Below, one piece after another: positions 32,048 to 42,169 of a stretch of DNA of 64,000 nt. The DNA is taken from assembly GCA_913063225.1 (NCBI GenBank), contig CAJXYP010000017.1, positions 1 to 64,000 of the forward strand. The letters are read 5' to 3'. This DNA comes from an uncultured Cellvibrionales bacterium (lineage in GTDB: Bacteria > Pseudomonadota > Gammaproteobacteria > Pseudomonadales > GM7GCV1). The notes under the pieces were generated by a model. It searched no databases. It was given only the letters and a program-made list of their open reading frames with translations, and was not told where the DNA came from. Numbering within the stretch: the stretch's first letter is position 1; the number at the start of each line of letters is the position of its first letter. The position numbers and the translations under genes were made by a program.

Positions 32048-32719
32048 ATGCCCAGAATATCCGAAAAGATTGAGAGCGTACAAACCCGGCTTGCTGAGGT
32101 AGCGCAACATAACCAAGTTCCACTGCTTCTCGCGGTTAGTAAAACCCGTACAGAAAAAGAGGTTCGTGAAGCTACAGCCTGCGGATTGCTTAACTTTGGC
32201 GAAAATTACCTACAAGACGCTATCGCAAAAATCGAGGCGCTGGACGACCTAAATATTATTTGGCATTTTATTGGTTCTATCCAAAGTAACAAAACCTCAG
32301 ACATCGCGAAGCACTTTAATTGGGTCCACACAGTGGACAGACTAAAAATTGCACGCCGCCTTTCCGAGCAGCGACCCGAGTCGATGTCAGACTTAAATAT
32401 ACTGATTCAGCTAAATATCGACGACGAAGACAGCAAAGGAGGAATAGCTCCCGCTGAGTTAATGGGTCTGGCAGCAAAATTGGTAGCGCTGCCCAAGGTA
32501 AAATTGCGTGGACTGATGGCTATACCTGCTCCTCGAACAAAGTTTGAAGAGCAGCTTGCGGTCTGTGAAAAGATCCATAATTACTACCTTCAGCTGCAAC
32601 AGCAATATCCCGAAGTTGATACACTCTCGATGGGTATGTCGGCAGATCTGGAAGCAGCTACCAAAGCCGGTAGTAATCTGGTTCGCATCGGTACAGATAT
32701 TTTCGGACCTAGGCAATAA
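32048..32719 (+). CDS. YggS family PLP-dependent protein
   Basis: LLAVSKTRTEKEVREATACGLLNFGENYLQDAIAKI; WHFIGSIQSNKT; MGMSADLEAATKAGSNLVRIGTDIFG. Confidence 0.96.
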   Translation: MPRISEKIESVQTRLAEVAQHNQVPLLLAVSKTRTEKEVREATACGLLNFGENYLQDAIAKIEALDDLNIIWHFIGSIQSNKTSDIAKHFNWVHTVDRLKIARRLSEQRPESMSDLNILIQLNIDDEDSKGGIAPAELMGLAAKLVALPKVKLRGLMAIPAPRTKFEEQLAVCEKIHNYYLQLQQQYPEVDTLSMGMSADLEAATKAGSNLVRIGTDIFGPRQ

Positions 32720-32771
32720 CGGCAGCTCTTTTACACGACCCATTTTAATAAGACAGCATAGGTACATAGAT

Positions 32772-33605
32772 TTGGAATTAAATTATCCGAGCATCGGTTT
32801 TATCGGTGCTGGCAACATGGCAACAGCGCTTATTCGAGGCATTTTGGCCACGGGCTACCCTGAAGATAAAATTGTCGCTTGTGACCCATCTGTAGAGCAG
32901 TTAGATCGGCTCGCCGACACTATCATCTCTCACAAAATCACTACTAGCCTGGATAGCAGTGCAGTGAACCATTGCGATATGGTAGTTCTAGCGGTTAAAC
33001 CTCAAATCCTGCCGAGTGTAGCTAAACAACTTAGTTCGCATATTGGCTCTGATACATTGGTTGTTTCTGTTGCCGCTGGCATAACCCTTGAGCTTTTGCA
33101 GTCCTATTTAGACGGCCGTCCCGCGGTACGAAGCATGCCGAATACGCCCGCACTAATAGGCGAAGGCGCTAGTGGACTATTTGCTAGCAAGAATACTAGT
33201 CAGCAACAGAAGGATTCGGTAACTGAGGTTTTTAAATCTGTTGGTATTGTTGAATGGCTTGGCAGCGAAACCGATCTGGATTTGGTCACCGCCGTATCCG
33301 GCAGTGGCCCGGCATATTTCTTCCTCTTTATGGAAGCCATGGTAGAAGCAGCTGTGGACATGGGGCTGGATCGAGAAACGGCTCACCGCCTTTGCGTGCA
33401 AACTTGTCGCGGCGCTTCAACAATAGCAACCCAAAACCCGGATATCGCTGAATTGAGAAAGCGCGTTACCAGTCCGAACGGAACTACGGAAAAAGCTATC
33501 TCAGCTTTTGAAAATGGCGACCTTCGGGCGCTAGTAAAAACAGCTATGCAGGATTGCGCTGATCGTTCTGTAGAAATGGCCCAAGAGGTCGCTAATAAAG
33601 ATTAA
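32772..33605 (+). CDS. proC: Pyrroline-5-carboxylate reductase
   Basis: IGFIGAGNMATALIRGIL; VRSMPNTPALIGEGASGLFA; AVSGSGPAYFFLFMEAMVEAA. Probable TTG start. Confidence 0.95.
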   Translation: MELNYPSIGFIGAGNMATALIRGILATGYPEDKIVACDPSVEQLDRLADTIISHKITTSLDSSAVNHCDMVVLAVKPQILPSVAKQLSSHIGSDTLVVSVAAGITLELLQSYLDGRPAVRSMPNTPALIGEGASGLFASKNTSQQQKDSVTEVFKSVGIVEWLGSETDLDLVTAVSGSGPAYFFLFMEAMVEAAVDMGLDRETAHRLCVQTCRGASTIATQNPDIAELRKRVTSPNGTTEKAISAFENGDLRALVKTAMQDCADRSVEMAQEVANKD

Positions 33606-33666
33606 TCCAAGCCCACTACACCAAATTAGAAGCTTGGTAAGTTTGTTATTGACTTAGAGGTAAAAA

Positions 33667-34257
33667 ATGCAGGAAATCAGTTTATATATTGTTCAATCCC
33701 TTGGCGGCTTATATCTGGCAATCTGCCTGCTAAGAGTTCTGCTCCAGCTAGTGCGGGCAGACTACTACAACCAGGTTAGCCAATTTATTGTGATGGCTAC
33801 CAGAGCGCCGATTCAGCTGCTGCGCCCGGTGCTGCCGAACTGGGGCAGACTCGACTCTGCAGCCCTTGTATGGTCAATTTTAGTGGCCGTGCTTGGCATT
33901 CAAATATCTGCGCTAATTGTGGGCTACCCCTTGGTAAACCCGTTCGATAGCTTAGTCTGGTCCCTGCTTGGTCTAGCTCACATCTTTCTAAATATTATTT
34001 TCTACGGACTGCTGGCCGTAATTATCATTAGCTGGCTCACAGCCATGGGCGGCATGCGCATATCCCACCCTATTATTGGTTTGATGAACCAAATCATTCG
34101 ACCCTTTATGACGCCCTTCCAAAAAATACTGCCTTCCTTCGGCGGTATAGACCTGTCGCCCATCCTGCTATTCATGTCGATTCAGGTTCTGCAAATGCTT
34201 AGTGGGCAAGTCGCTTACTCCGCAGGATTAATTCCAGGATTAGTTCTGGGTTACTAG
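33667..34257 (+). CDS. YggT family membrane protein
   Basis: Two YGGT repeats; synteny proC-yggT-yggU. Confidence 0.92.
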   Translation: MQEISLYIVQSLGGLYLAICLLRVLLQLVRADYYNQVSQFIVMATRAPIQLLRPVLPNWGRLDSAALVWSILVAVLGIQISALIVGYPLVNPFDSLVWSLLGLAHIFLNIIFYGLLAVIIISWLTAMGGMRISHPIIGLMNQIIRPFMTPFQKILPSFGGIDLSPILLFMSIQVLQMLSGQVAYSAGLIPGLVLGY

Positions 34258-34281
34258 CTCAACCAAAAAACCGGAGGTTTA

Positions 34282-34611
34282 GTGTCTGATACTCCTTGGA
34301 CCTGGCAGGGCAAAAACCTTCGACTGATGGTTCATGTTCAGCCCGGCGCAAAATCCACGCAGCTATCCGGTTTGCATGGTGACCGACTGAAAATTCGATT
34401 AAATGCACCGCCCGTTGATGGCAAAGCAAACAGGCGTCTTATTGCCTTTATCAGCGAAATCTTTAGGGTGCCCAAGTCCTCCGTCAGCATCGATAAAGGC
34501 GAATCCAGCCGCCACAAAACCCTGCTTATAGAAGACCCTCAATTCTTGCCCTCAGAGTTTTTGACCCTTCAATCCAAAAAGGCCATGGTTCCAACGCAAG
34601 ATTCTCAGTAG
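34282..34611 (+). CDS. DUF167 family protein (YggU)
   Basis: LMVHVQPGAKSTQLSGLHGDRLKIRLNAPPVDGKANRRLIAFISE; GTG start. Confidence 0.93.
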   Translation: MSDTPWTWQGKNLRLMVHVQPGAKSTQLSGLHGDRLKIRLNAPPVDGKANRRLIAFISEIFRVPKSSVSIDKGESSRHKTLLIEDPQFLPSEFLTLQSKKAMVPTQDSQ

Positions 34612-34613
34612 AC

Positions 34614-35855
34614 TTGCACGCTATCGCGAGTTGTATGCATAAAAATAAAATGAACCAGCAGAGTAGTTCCAGACCAGACGCCGAAAATTCAATCGGCATC
34701 GTCACAGCCAAATCAGTGGACATTACAGATCCACTGACGTTGGCCTGTGGGCAGGTTCTATCTGAATATCACCTGGTCTACGAAACATACGGCGAACTAA
34801 ATTCTGACAAGACAAATGGTATTTTAATTTGCCATGCCCTTAGCGGAAACCACCATGCTGCGGGCTATTACACAGACGACACCAATGAAAAACCTGGCTG
34901 GTGGCACAACTGTATCGGCCCGGGTAAGGCTATAGATACCAATAAATTCTTTGTAGTGGTGCCAAACAATATCGGCGGTTGCCACGGGACTACAGGGCCA
35001 TCTTCAATTAACCCAGATACAGGAAAAATCTGGGGGCCAGACTTCCCTCCTCTGCGTTTTCGCGACTGGGTGGATAGCCAAGTTCAGCTTTCAGACCACC
35101 TCGGCATCCAGACTTGGGCTGCAATTGCAGGTGGCAGCCTCGGCGGTATGCAAGCAATGCGCTGGTCTCTGGAGTATCCGGACCGTCTGAAGCATTGCCT
35201 AGTAATAGCCTCGGCAATGAATCTATCTCCTCAGAACATTGCCTTTAACGAGATGGCTCGTCAGGCAATTCTGGCGGACCCGGATTACTGTGAAGGCCGC
35301 TACCTTGAAGAAGGTAAAGCGCCGACCACCGGATTAGCCCTTGCCCGCATGATTGGGCACGTTACCTACTTATCGCAATCTCAGCTGGATGAACGCTTCG
35401 GGAGAGATTTGAGTGCCGGCAGTTTTGAACGGGGTAACGATAATCCTGTTCAGTTCGAGATCGAGTCTTACCTGAAATACAAAGGCGACCAGTTTGCTGA
35501 AGATTTTGACGCTAATACCTATATGGTAATTACGCGCATGCTCGATGTTTTTGATCTTGCACGGGAATATAACGACGATCCGGTTGAGGCTTTTTCCAAG
35601 GCGACCTGTCGCTACTTTGTTGCTTCCTTCTCAACGGACTGGAGATTTTCGCCAATCCGTTCTGAGGAAATAGTTAGTGCGCTTATAGGTGCCAATAAAG
35701 ACGTGTCCTATTTAAATATCGAAACTGATAGAGGCCACGATGGTTTTCTATCGGATATTCCGCGCTACACCAAGGATTTGGGTTTATATCTAGACAATAT
35801 TTCAAAGGAAATATTCGCCAAGCAAGTTAATGCGGGTAGTGAAGATGCGAGTTGA
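34614..35855 (+). CDS. metX: Homoserine O-acyltransferase MetX
   Basis: ILICHALSGNHHAAGYY; AIAGGSLGGMQAMRWSLEYPDR; ETDRGHDGFL. True start may lie downstream (e.g. MNQQSS). Confidence 0.95.
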   Translation: MHAIASCMHKNKMNQQSSSRPDAENSIGIVTAKSVDITDPLTLACGQVLSEYHLVYETYGELNSDKTNGILICHALSGNHHAAGYYTDDTNEKPGWWHNCIGPGKAIDTNKFFVVVPNNIGGCHGTTGPSSINPDTGKIWGPDFPPLRFRDWVDSQVQLSDHLGIQTWAAIAGGSLGGMQAMRWSLEYPDRLKHCLVIASAMNLSPQNIAFNEMARQAILADPDYCEGRYLEEGKAPTTGLALARMIGHVTYLSQSQLDERFGRDLSAGSFERGNDNPVQFEIESYLKYKGDQFAEDFDANTYMVITRMLDVFDLAREYNDDPVEAFSKATCRYFVASFSTDWRFSPIRSEEIVSALIGANKDVSYLNIETDRGHDGFLSDIPRYTKDLGLYLDNISKEIFAKQVNAGSEDAS

Positions 35856-36453
35856 TTTCGACATCCTGAAAAACTGGGTACCTCAGGGTTCTCACGTACT
35901 TGATCTCGCCTGCGGAGACGGAGCGCTGCTGCGCAGCCTAATGGACGATCGTGCAGTCACTGGCTACGGACTCGAAAATGACCATACGTCTATTACCCAA
36001 TGCATTGAGAAAGGCGTAAACGTAATAGATAGAGAACTAGTGCGTGATTTAAGCGAATTTAGGAATAACTCCTTTGATCTGGTGATCATGACCCAAGCTA
36101 TTCAGGTGATGAAATATCCCGACATAATTTTGGACGAAATGCTGCGCGTCGGTCGCGAATGTATTGTGACCTTTCCAAATTTTGGCAATCTGCGCACGCG
36201 CGCACATTTGGCCCTACGCGGCAAAATGCCGGTAACCAAAAAACTGCCTTACCAATGGTACGACACGCCTAATATTCACTTCTGTACTGTGGCGGATTTT
36301 CAGAGCCTGTGCCAAAGCAAAGGATATCGTTTTATCAATCAGGCGACTCAGGCTGAGCTACTATTTAACAAACAGTTCAAGGGGCTTTGGCCAAACCTGT
36401 TTGCAGAAAATGCCATCTATCACCTTACAAAAGAGACTACACAGACAGAATGA
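35845..36453 (+). CDS. metW: Methionine biosynthesis protein MetW
   Basis: WVPQGSHVLDLACGDGALLRSL; QAIQVMKYPDIILDEMLRVGRECIVTFPNFG. Confidence 0.95.
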   Translation: MRVDFDILKNWVPQGSHVLDLACGDGALLRSLMDDRAVTGYGLENDHTSITQCIEKGVNVIDRELVRDLSEFRNNSFDLVIMTQAIQVMKYPDIILDEMLRVGRECIVTFPNFGNLRTRAHLALRGKMPVTKKLPYQWYDTPNIHFCTVADFQSLCQSKGYRFINQATQAELLFNKQFKGLWPNLFAENAIYHLTKETTQTE

Positions 36454-36893
36454 GATTAAAAATATTTGCACTAGCACTCGGCTTTTTACTGTTTGGCCAA
36501 GCACAGGCGCAAACAGACATGTTCAAAAACTTTGGTGAATATAAAGTCTATTACACTGTATTTAACAGCAGCTTTATAACGCCAGAGATCGCTGAAATAT
36601 ACGGATTAACCCGTGCTGAAGATCAGGCCATCGTGAATATTTCGTTAGTGAGAACCTCGCCTGATGGTGACAGCTTGGGACTTCCGGCCCGGGTTAGCGG
36701 GCATAGACAAAATCTTTTCATGCAATCGTTCCCTTTTAGGTTTATTGAGATCGATGAGGGCGATGCGACTTATTATCTAGCGGCTTTTGCCTTTGAAGAT
36801 CAGGATCCTCTGCATTTCAAAATCGAAGTCAGCCACGCGGGAATAAGCGTTCCATACCAGATAGATTTTACTCGCACGCTATACCACGACTAA
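36450..36893 (+). CDS. DUF4426 domain-containing exported protein
   Basis: Signal peptide; FGEYKVYYTVFNSSFITPEIAEIYGLTRA; metW-DUF4426-rdgB synteny. Confidence 0.85.
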   Translation: MRLKIFALALGFLLFGQAQAQTDMFKNFGEYKVYYTVFNSSFITPEIAEIYGLTRAEDQAIVNISLVRTSPDGDSLGLPARVSGHRQNLFMQSFPFRFIEIDEGDATYYLAAFAFEDQDPLHFKIEVSHAGISVPYQIDFTRTLYHD

Positions 36894-36941
36894 TTCGCAG
36901 TATCTCAATCTACTTTTGACAAGTCCCAGGAATCAGAGATT

Positions 36942-37535
36942 ATGGAAATAGTTCTCGCCTCCGGAAATAAGGGCAAACTTAAAGAACTGCAAAGCAAATT
37001 GGGTCACCTTGCCGATTTTGTGGCCCAGTCCAGCTTCGGCCTTGAAACGCCGGAAGAAACCGGCAGCACCTATCTCGAAAACGCCATACTTAAAGCACGT
37101 TTTGTTTCGGAGCAAACCGGATTGCCAGCTCTGGCTGACGACTCTGGACTTTCAGTAGATTATTTAGATGGAGCGCCGGGCATCTATTCCGCGCGCTTTG
37201 CTGGCGAAGAGGCCACAGACCAGGAAAATAACGATAAGTTGTTAGTGAGCTTGCAGGGAGTTCCTCATATAGACAGAGGAGCAGCCTTTCATTGTGTACT
37301 TGCGCTGGTATATCCAAATGACAAACCAGATCCGATTCTCTGCGAAGGCATTTGGCGCGGAAAGATTTTTGAAGCGCCCCGAGGAAAAAACGGCTTTGGT
37401 TACGATCCGCTATTTCAGCCGGATGGAATGGAGTGCGCCTCTGCCGAGTTGAGCCCTAAGCATAAAAATCAAATAAGCCACCGAGGCAAAGCCATGTCCA
37501 TGCTGGCATCCAGACTTACCGAACAGGATGATTAA
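36942..37535 (+). CDS. rdgB: XTP/dITP diphosphatase
   Basis: IVLASGNKGKLKELQSKL; GLPALADDSGLSVDYLDGAPGIYSARFAG. Confidence 0.97.
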   Translation: MEIVLASGNKGKLKELQSKLGHLADFVAQSSFGLETPEETGSTYLENAILKARFVSEQTGLPALADDSGLSVDYLDGAPGIYSARFAGEEATDQENNDKLLVSLQGVPHIDRGAAFHCVLALVYPNDKPDPILCEGIWRGKIFEAPRGKNGFGYDPLFQPDGMECASAELSPKHKNQISHRGKAMSMLASRLTEQDD

Positions 37536-37566
37536 AGCGGGGCTTTAGTCTTGTTGTAATCCTGCT

Positions 37567-38316
37567 TTAATCCTTATCTGATTGCTTAGCGACTTTGTGT
37601 TGGTCGTCGCTTAACCCGAGATGCCAATAGCTGCTGGCGTATATTTCATCGCGTTGAACACCCTTTTCCAACTTTAAGTATCGCCGGATAGCGCGCGAAG
37701 TATGGAATTCTGCTGCAATCCACATGGAAGGTTTACCTTCCAAAAAATCAAACTCTTTTACTTTCTCCAACAGCGGAAAACGCTTGCGCTCTGAATGGGG
37801 GTTAACAACCCAGTGAATTTCAACACCCTCGGGTACTGGTAATTCTTGGATATCTTCTTCCGAAATCACCTCAATCGCTACATAGCCTCTGGCGTTTTCT
37901 GGTAGCTGCTCAATATTCACACTAACTGCCGGTAATGCAGTCATATCACCCGCTATAAGAAACCAATCTGCTCCGAAATCGACAAGCTTTTTTGCCCCCG
38001 GTCCGACTACAGATACCTTTGAGCCCACCTCAGCGTCCATTGCCCAGGCGCTAGCTGGTCCGCCGTCCGCATGCAACATAAAATCGAGATGTAATACTTT
38101 GGCATCAAAATCGAACTCGCGAATGGTATAGGTACGCAGAGCTATTTCCCCGTTCTCTTCTAACATGAGCTTTACATAGCCGCTCTCCTGTCCTTCAGGA
38201 AAATCCTGCAGGTCAGCTCCAGTTAAACTGATACGAAGCATATTGGGAGTAAGTACTTGAAGATCACTGACGGTCAGCTCTCTCGGTTCTTTATTGCGGG
38301 TGGATCGTTCGGCCAT
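37567..38316 (-). CDS. Siderophore-interacting protein (FAD-binding ferric reductase family)
   Basis: SGYVKLMLEENGEIALRTYTIREFD; WFLIAGDMTALPAVSVNIEQLP; EIYASSYWHLGLSDDQHKVAK. Confidence 0.85.
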   Translation of the reverse strand: MAERSTRNKEPRELTVSDLQVLTPNMLRISLTGADLQDFPEGQESGYVKLMLEENGEIALRTYTIREFDFDAKVLHLDFMLHADGGPASAWAMDAEVGSKVSVVGPGAKKLVDFGADWFLIAGDMTALPAVSVNIEQLPENARGYVAIEVISEEDIQELPVPEGVEIHWVVNPHSERKRFPLLEKVKEFDFLEGKPSMWIAAEFHTSRAIRRYLKLEKGVQRDEIYASSYWHLGLSDDQHKVAKQSDKD

Positions 38317-38463
38317 TCTAATTCACATGGTTTAATCAGGTTGATGCGCTATTCTCTCCGATCTTCCATTAATTTCAAAGGTTCTAGAGCAATTATCTAA
38401 TGCCAATGTAATGAATTGCTTACCCACTTGGCTCTGACTTAATAATGGGTGTATAAAAAACCC

Positions 38464-38798
38464 ATGGATCAACCTCGTTATCAAAGTTTTGAAGAATTCT
38501 GGCCCTTTTACGTGAGGGAGCATTCTAAAGTGCTAACTAGAAATCTGCATTTCTGTGGCATCGGCCTAATGATTCCCATAGCTATCTTTGCTGCCTTGAA
38601 TAGCCTTTGGTTGCTTCTATTGCTGCTGGTTTCTGGCTATGGTTTGGCTCGGACCTCACATTTTTTGTAGACAAAAACCGTCCGGTAACTTTCAAATACC
38701 CTTACTGGTCGCTCTTCGGTGACTTCAAAATGTTTGGCCTTATGTGCGCCGGAAAGATGCACCAACAAGTAAATCAACATATTAGGAGTGATACATGA
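38464..38798 (+). pseudogene. Mpo1/DUF962-like protein, frameshifted
   Basis: MDQPRYQSFEEFWPFYVREHSKVLTRNLHFCGIG... in one frame, FFVDKNRPVTFKYPYWSLFGDFKMFGLMCAGKM in another; shift near T6 at 38661-38666. Confidence 0.8.
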
Positions 38799-39181
38799 AA
38801 ACGTCGATCAAGATTATGACTATCGGCGCTCTGCTTAGCCTAAGCAGCGCTGCCTTCGCGCACCACGGTTGGAGAGGCTATACCGTCGATTACAACTTCA
38901 CCGCAACTGTGACCTCGGTAACCTTCCGAATGCCACACGCCTTTATTGTTGCTGAAGATGAGCAGGGCCAAGTTTGGAATCTTTTCCTCGCACCGGCAGA
39001 CCGAAACCGCGAATTCGGATACGACGAAGATTCGATCTCTGTTGGAGTGCCGCTTCAACTTATCGGTCAACACGCGTCAAATGACAATGAAGGTAAGGTT
39101 CACTTTGCCAACAGTTTGGAAGGCGAAAATTACTACACTTATTACTATGACAACGGTTCATCAAGTTGGTCCCGTCGCTAA
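38795..39181 (+). CDS. DUF6152-like exported protein
   Basis: Signal peptide ending AFAHHGWRGYTVDYNFTATVTSVTFRMPHAFIVAED. Confidence 0.65.
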   Translation: MKTSIKIMTIGALLSLSSAAFAHHGWRGYTVDYNFTATVTSVTFRMPHAFIVAEDEQGQVWNLFLAPADRNREFGYDEDSISVGVPLQLIGQHASNDNEGKVHFANSLEGENYYTYYYDNGSSSWSRR

Positions 39182-39197
39182 ATTGGAGAACATTAAA

Positions 39198-39788
39198 TTG
39201 AGCCATATCGCTAAAATTTTTAGCAGCGCCCTAGTAGCGCTTTGGCTAGTTACTCCCTTCGCTTTTGCGCAATCAGGTGCATTGCCTGAGGTAATTACTA
39301 ATGGTCAGGCGGTCACGCCCATTATGGTTTCGCTTCCCTTGGAACAGGCTAGCGCCATTGTTGATTCGGCCCTAAGCATTGGCCGAGAAGAAAGCATGCT
39401 GCCGCTTACCGCAGTAGTCCTGGACAGTGGCGGACATATGGTTGCGGTAAAACGAGAAGACGGTTTCGGTATTTTTCGTATTGAAGTAGTCAATGCCAAA
39501 GTCTAGGGTGCCTTAGGTATGAGTGTGTCTACGCGACTAATGGGACAACGACTTGAGGACAGGCCCGTATTCGCGGCATCGCTCAACGGACTCTCAGACG
39601 GCCAATGGGTGCCCGTACCCGGTGGCGCATTGATACGCAATGCCGAAGGCTATGTTATTGGCTCCGTAGGCGTTAGCGGCGACACTTCAGATCGCGACGA
39701 ATTTACTGCGATTAACGCGGTAAGAAACGCTGGGTACTATCCAGAACCTCTAAAGCCTAATACGTCTTGGAAAGATTCACATCTATAA
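39198..39788 (+). pseudogene. Exported GlcG/HbpS-like heme-binding protein with in-frame amber codon
   Basis: ...VVLDSGGHMVAVKREDGFGIFRIEVVNAKV-TAG(39504-39506)-GALGMSVSTRLMGQRLEDRPVFAASL...; same frame either side of the stop. Confidence 0.82.
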
Positions 39789-39872
39789 TAGGCCACCAAA
39801 TGATGCCGCGTTGATGCCGAGATGGCTTTCCAAAAATAGAAATTAACCAAATAGATAAAGGGATGAATAACA

Positions 39873-40913
39873 ATGTTTAAAGTAAGCAGAATTTTAAAAC
39901 CGGTGCTGGGTACCGCAGCATTTATAGGATTGTGTCTAGGTTATTCGCTTTCAGCGAATGCGACCACCGAGGAAGTACAAGCCAATAAAGCCGTGGTAGC
40001 GCAGTTGATCGAAGTTATGGGTAATCCAGCAAGATTTCCCGCAGTAGCTTCACAAGTATTTGCAGAAGATGACCGGCAGCTTAGAAACGAATTCGAAAAT
40101 CTTGTCTATAACGCCAAAGATCCGACGATTTCGGCTGTGATGCTGCCGCCTCATGAAGCGATCACAAGTCGCACAAATACCATTACCCGCATTATGGGTG
40201 AAGGTGACATGGTCGCAGCGACCATCCGTGTTCAGGGAACCCACACGGGTAACCTTTATGGCATACCGGCTACGGGTAAAACATTTGATATCGAATCCGG
40301 CGCCATTTTCAAACTGGAGAATGGAAGAATTGTAGAGAGCTGGTATATGTCTGACGAAGCCGCCTTGCTTCGCCAATTGGGCGCTCGTCTCCCTGCTCGT
40401 CAAGATGGCAAGATTAACCTTGCACCTGTTTATGACGACGTCCGTTCCTTTGATGAAGCATTTGCGGAACATACAGCGAACCCAATCGATACGCCCGAAT
40501 ATCGTCACAGCAGACTATTGTTAGCATACAAGTCAAAGAACAAACCCGCTGACTACAACTTCACCGGCAGGCCTTATTCAAACCTTGTACGAGGCGGTAT
40601 CGACAATATCGTTGACCGCGGTGCTGAGCTCGGTGTAGAAGGCAGTCACGGTGCCTCAATGAGTGAACGTGAAGACATGATTGGCAACGTAATATCCGAA
40701 GGGAGTCAGGCAATGTTCCAGTTTAGGCTTACGGCTATAAACAGCGGGCCTTTGTACGGCATTCCCGCTTCGGGAAATCATCTACACGATTGGGAACTTG
40801 GCTTCGCAGACTTCGATGGTGATAAATGGACTAATGCTTGGTACATGGCAGATGAGCTGGGATTCCTGCTCACCATAGGCAATCAGGAAGCGTTGGATTT
40901 CCTAGTGGAGTGA
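39873..40913 (+). CDS. Exported tandem SnoaL-like (ester cyclase) domain protein
   Basis: Signal peptide; two repeats with GTHTGNLYGIPATGKTFDIESGAIFKLENGRIVESW and LTAINSGPLYGIPASGNHLHDWELGFADFDGDKW. Confidence 0.75.
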   Translation: MFKVSRILKPVLGTAAFIGLCLGYSLSANATTEEVQANKAVVAQLIEVMGNPARFPAVASQVFAEDDRQLRNEFENLVYNAKDPTISAVMLPPHEAITSRTNTITRIMGEGDMVAATIRVQGTHTGNLYGIPATGKTFDIESGAIFKLENGRIVESWYMSDEAALLRQLGARLPARQDGKINLAPVYDDVRSFDEAFAEHTANPIDTPEYRHSRLLLAYKSKNKPADYNFTGRPYSNLVRGGIDNIVDRGAELGVEGSHGASMSEREDMIGNVISEGSQAMFQFRLTAINSGPLYGIPASGNHLHDWELGFADFDGDKWTNAWYMADELGFLLTIGNQEALDFLVE

Positions 40914-40952
40914 TTTTGGTAGGGCAATAGACGCCCTATTTCTGAAAAGAAG

Positions 40953-40988
40953 AAGCGCTATCCCTGAAAAGGAATAGCGCTTTTTTTT
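40953..40988. terminator. Bidirectional rho-independent terminator
   Basis: aagcgctatccctgaaaaggaatagcgctttttttt between convergent genes. Confidence 0.8.
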
Positions 40989-40992
40989 GGGC

Positions 40993-41559
40993 CTATGCAC
41001 GGCTCATAAATTTACGCTCTTCCACATTTACCTTAACCATATCGCCGGTTGAAATATGCTCTGGCACTTGCACGGTCAAACCAGTGGATAACAAAGCTGG
41101 TTTGGTTCTAGAAGTTGCAGAACCGCCCTTGATAGAGGGGTCCGTTTCCATCACCTGAAGATCCACATTGCTCGGTAAATCCAGCGCTACCGGCGAGTCG
41201 TTAACCACAAGCACCTGCATGCCCTCAGTGGTTTCATTGAAGAATAGAGTTTCGTCAGCAATAGCGTCTTTACTGAGGTTATATGGCGTGTAGTCCTCAG
41301 TATCCATAAAGACGTATTCGTTGCCGTCGATATAAGAAAACATGACGGCTCTGCGGATAAGGTCGGCAAGGTCCAACATATCCGAATCTTTGAAGGTCTC
41401 ATCAATTTTGTTACCCGTTACCACATCGTACATACGCATACGATAAATGCTGCCGCCAGCACGGCCCTGCGGAACGGAACGACCAATATCTCTGACTATG
41501 TAAGTTGCGCCGTTATATTCGATCGCGACGTTCTTCTTTATTTCACTTGCCTTGGGCAT
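40993..41559 (-). CDS. efpL: Elongation factor P-like protein (EfpL/YeiP)
   Basis: [78 protein letters not shown]. Confidence 0.93.
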   Translation of the reverse strand: MPKASEIKKNVAIEYNGATYIVRDIGRSVPQGRAGGSIYRMRMYDVVTGNKIDETFKDSDMLDLADLIRRAVMFSYIDGNEYVFMDTEDYTPYNLSKDAIADETLFFNETTEGMQVLVVNDSPVALDLPSNVDLQVMETDPSIKGGSATSRTKPALLSTGLTVQVPEHISTGDMVKVNVEERKFMSRA

Positions 41560-41712
41560 TTCTTAGTTCCTTAAATGAAGATGTTTTGTAGATCAGGAAT
41601 ATCCCACCAGATCTTCAAATGTGATGGACTTAATATACGGGGTTTTTATATGAAGAGAACCGGGGGAGTATTTATTTTTGTTCGGGGTAAATAATTGCGC
41701 CCCGTTTATGCG

Positions 41713-41728
41713 ATCTGACCCCACTTAT
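41713..41728 (-). repeat. Dispersed 16-bp motif ATAAGTGGGGTCAGAT (copy 1)
   Basis: Reverse complement atctgaccccacttat; exact match to 60204-60219 on the other strand. Confidence 0.85.
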
Positions 41729-41782
41729 TAGATTAATAGCGGTCTATAATTGCCGACCCTATTGTTGGTTCGAGTAAATTAC

Positions 41783-42112
41783 ATGAGCAATATCAAACTT
41801 ACTTATTTTGGCTTTAACGGCGGCCGCGGCGAACCCATCCGCATGGCCCTGGCTATTGGTGGCATTGAATTCGAGGACGTTCGTCTGCCCTTTGATCAAT
41901 TCCGCGAGTTGCAACCGAGTTTTCCGCTAAATGCGGTTCCGACAATGGAAATTGATGGTGTGGTTCACACTCAGGCCAACGCCATGACCCGATATGCCGG
42001 CAAGCTGACCGGACTTTATCCAGAAGACTCATGGCAGGCCTTTCTCTGCACTTACGTGGACCAGCTTCTGAAGAACCAACCCACTCGGCGTCTTCTTGAA
42101 TGTTCGACATGA
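41783..42112 (+). pseudogene. Glutathione S-transferase, 3'-truncated
   Basis: MSNIKLTYFGFNGGRGEPIRMALAIGGIEFEDVRLPF...FPLNAVPTMEIDG...YAGKLTGLYPEDSWQA, then non-homologous tail. Nearly all of the C-terminal domain is absent. Confidence 0.8.
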
Positions 42113-42169
42113 ATTCGTAGGTGGTCCAACCAATTACCTTATTGGTCCCACCTTGCGCGTTCAAAACAT

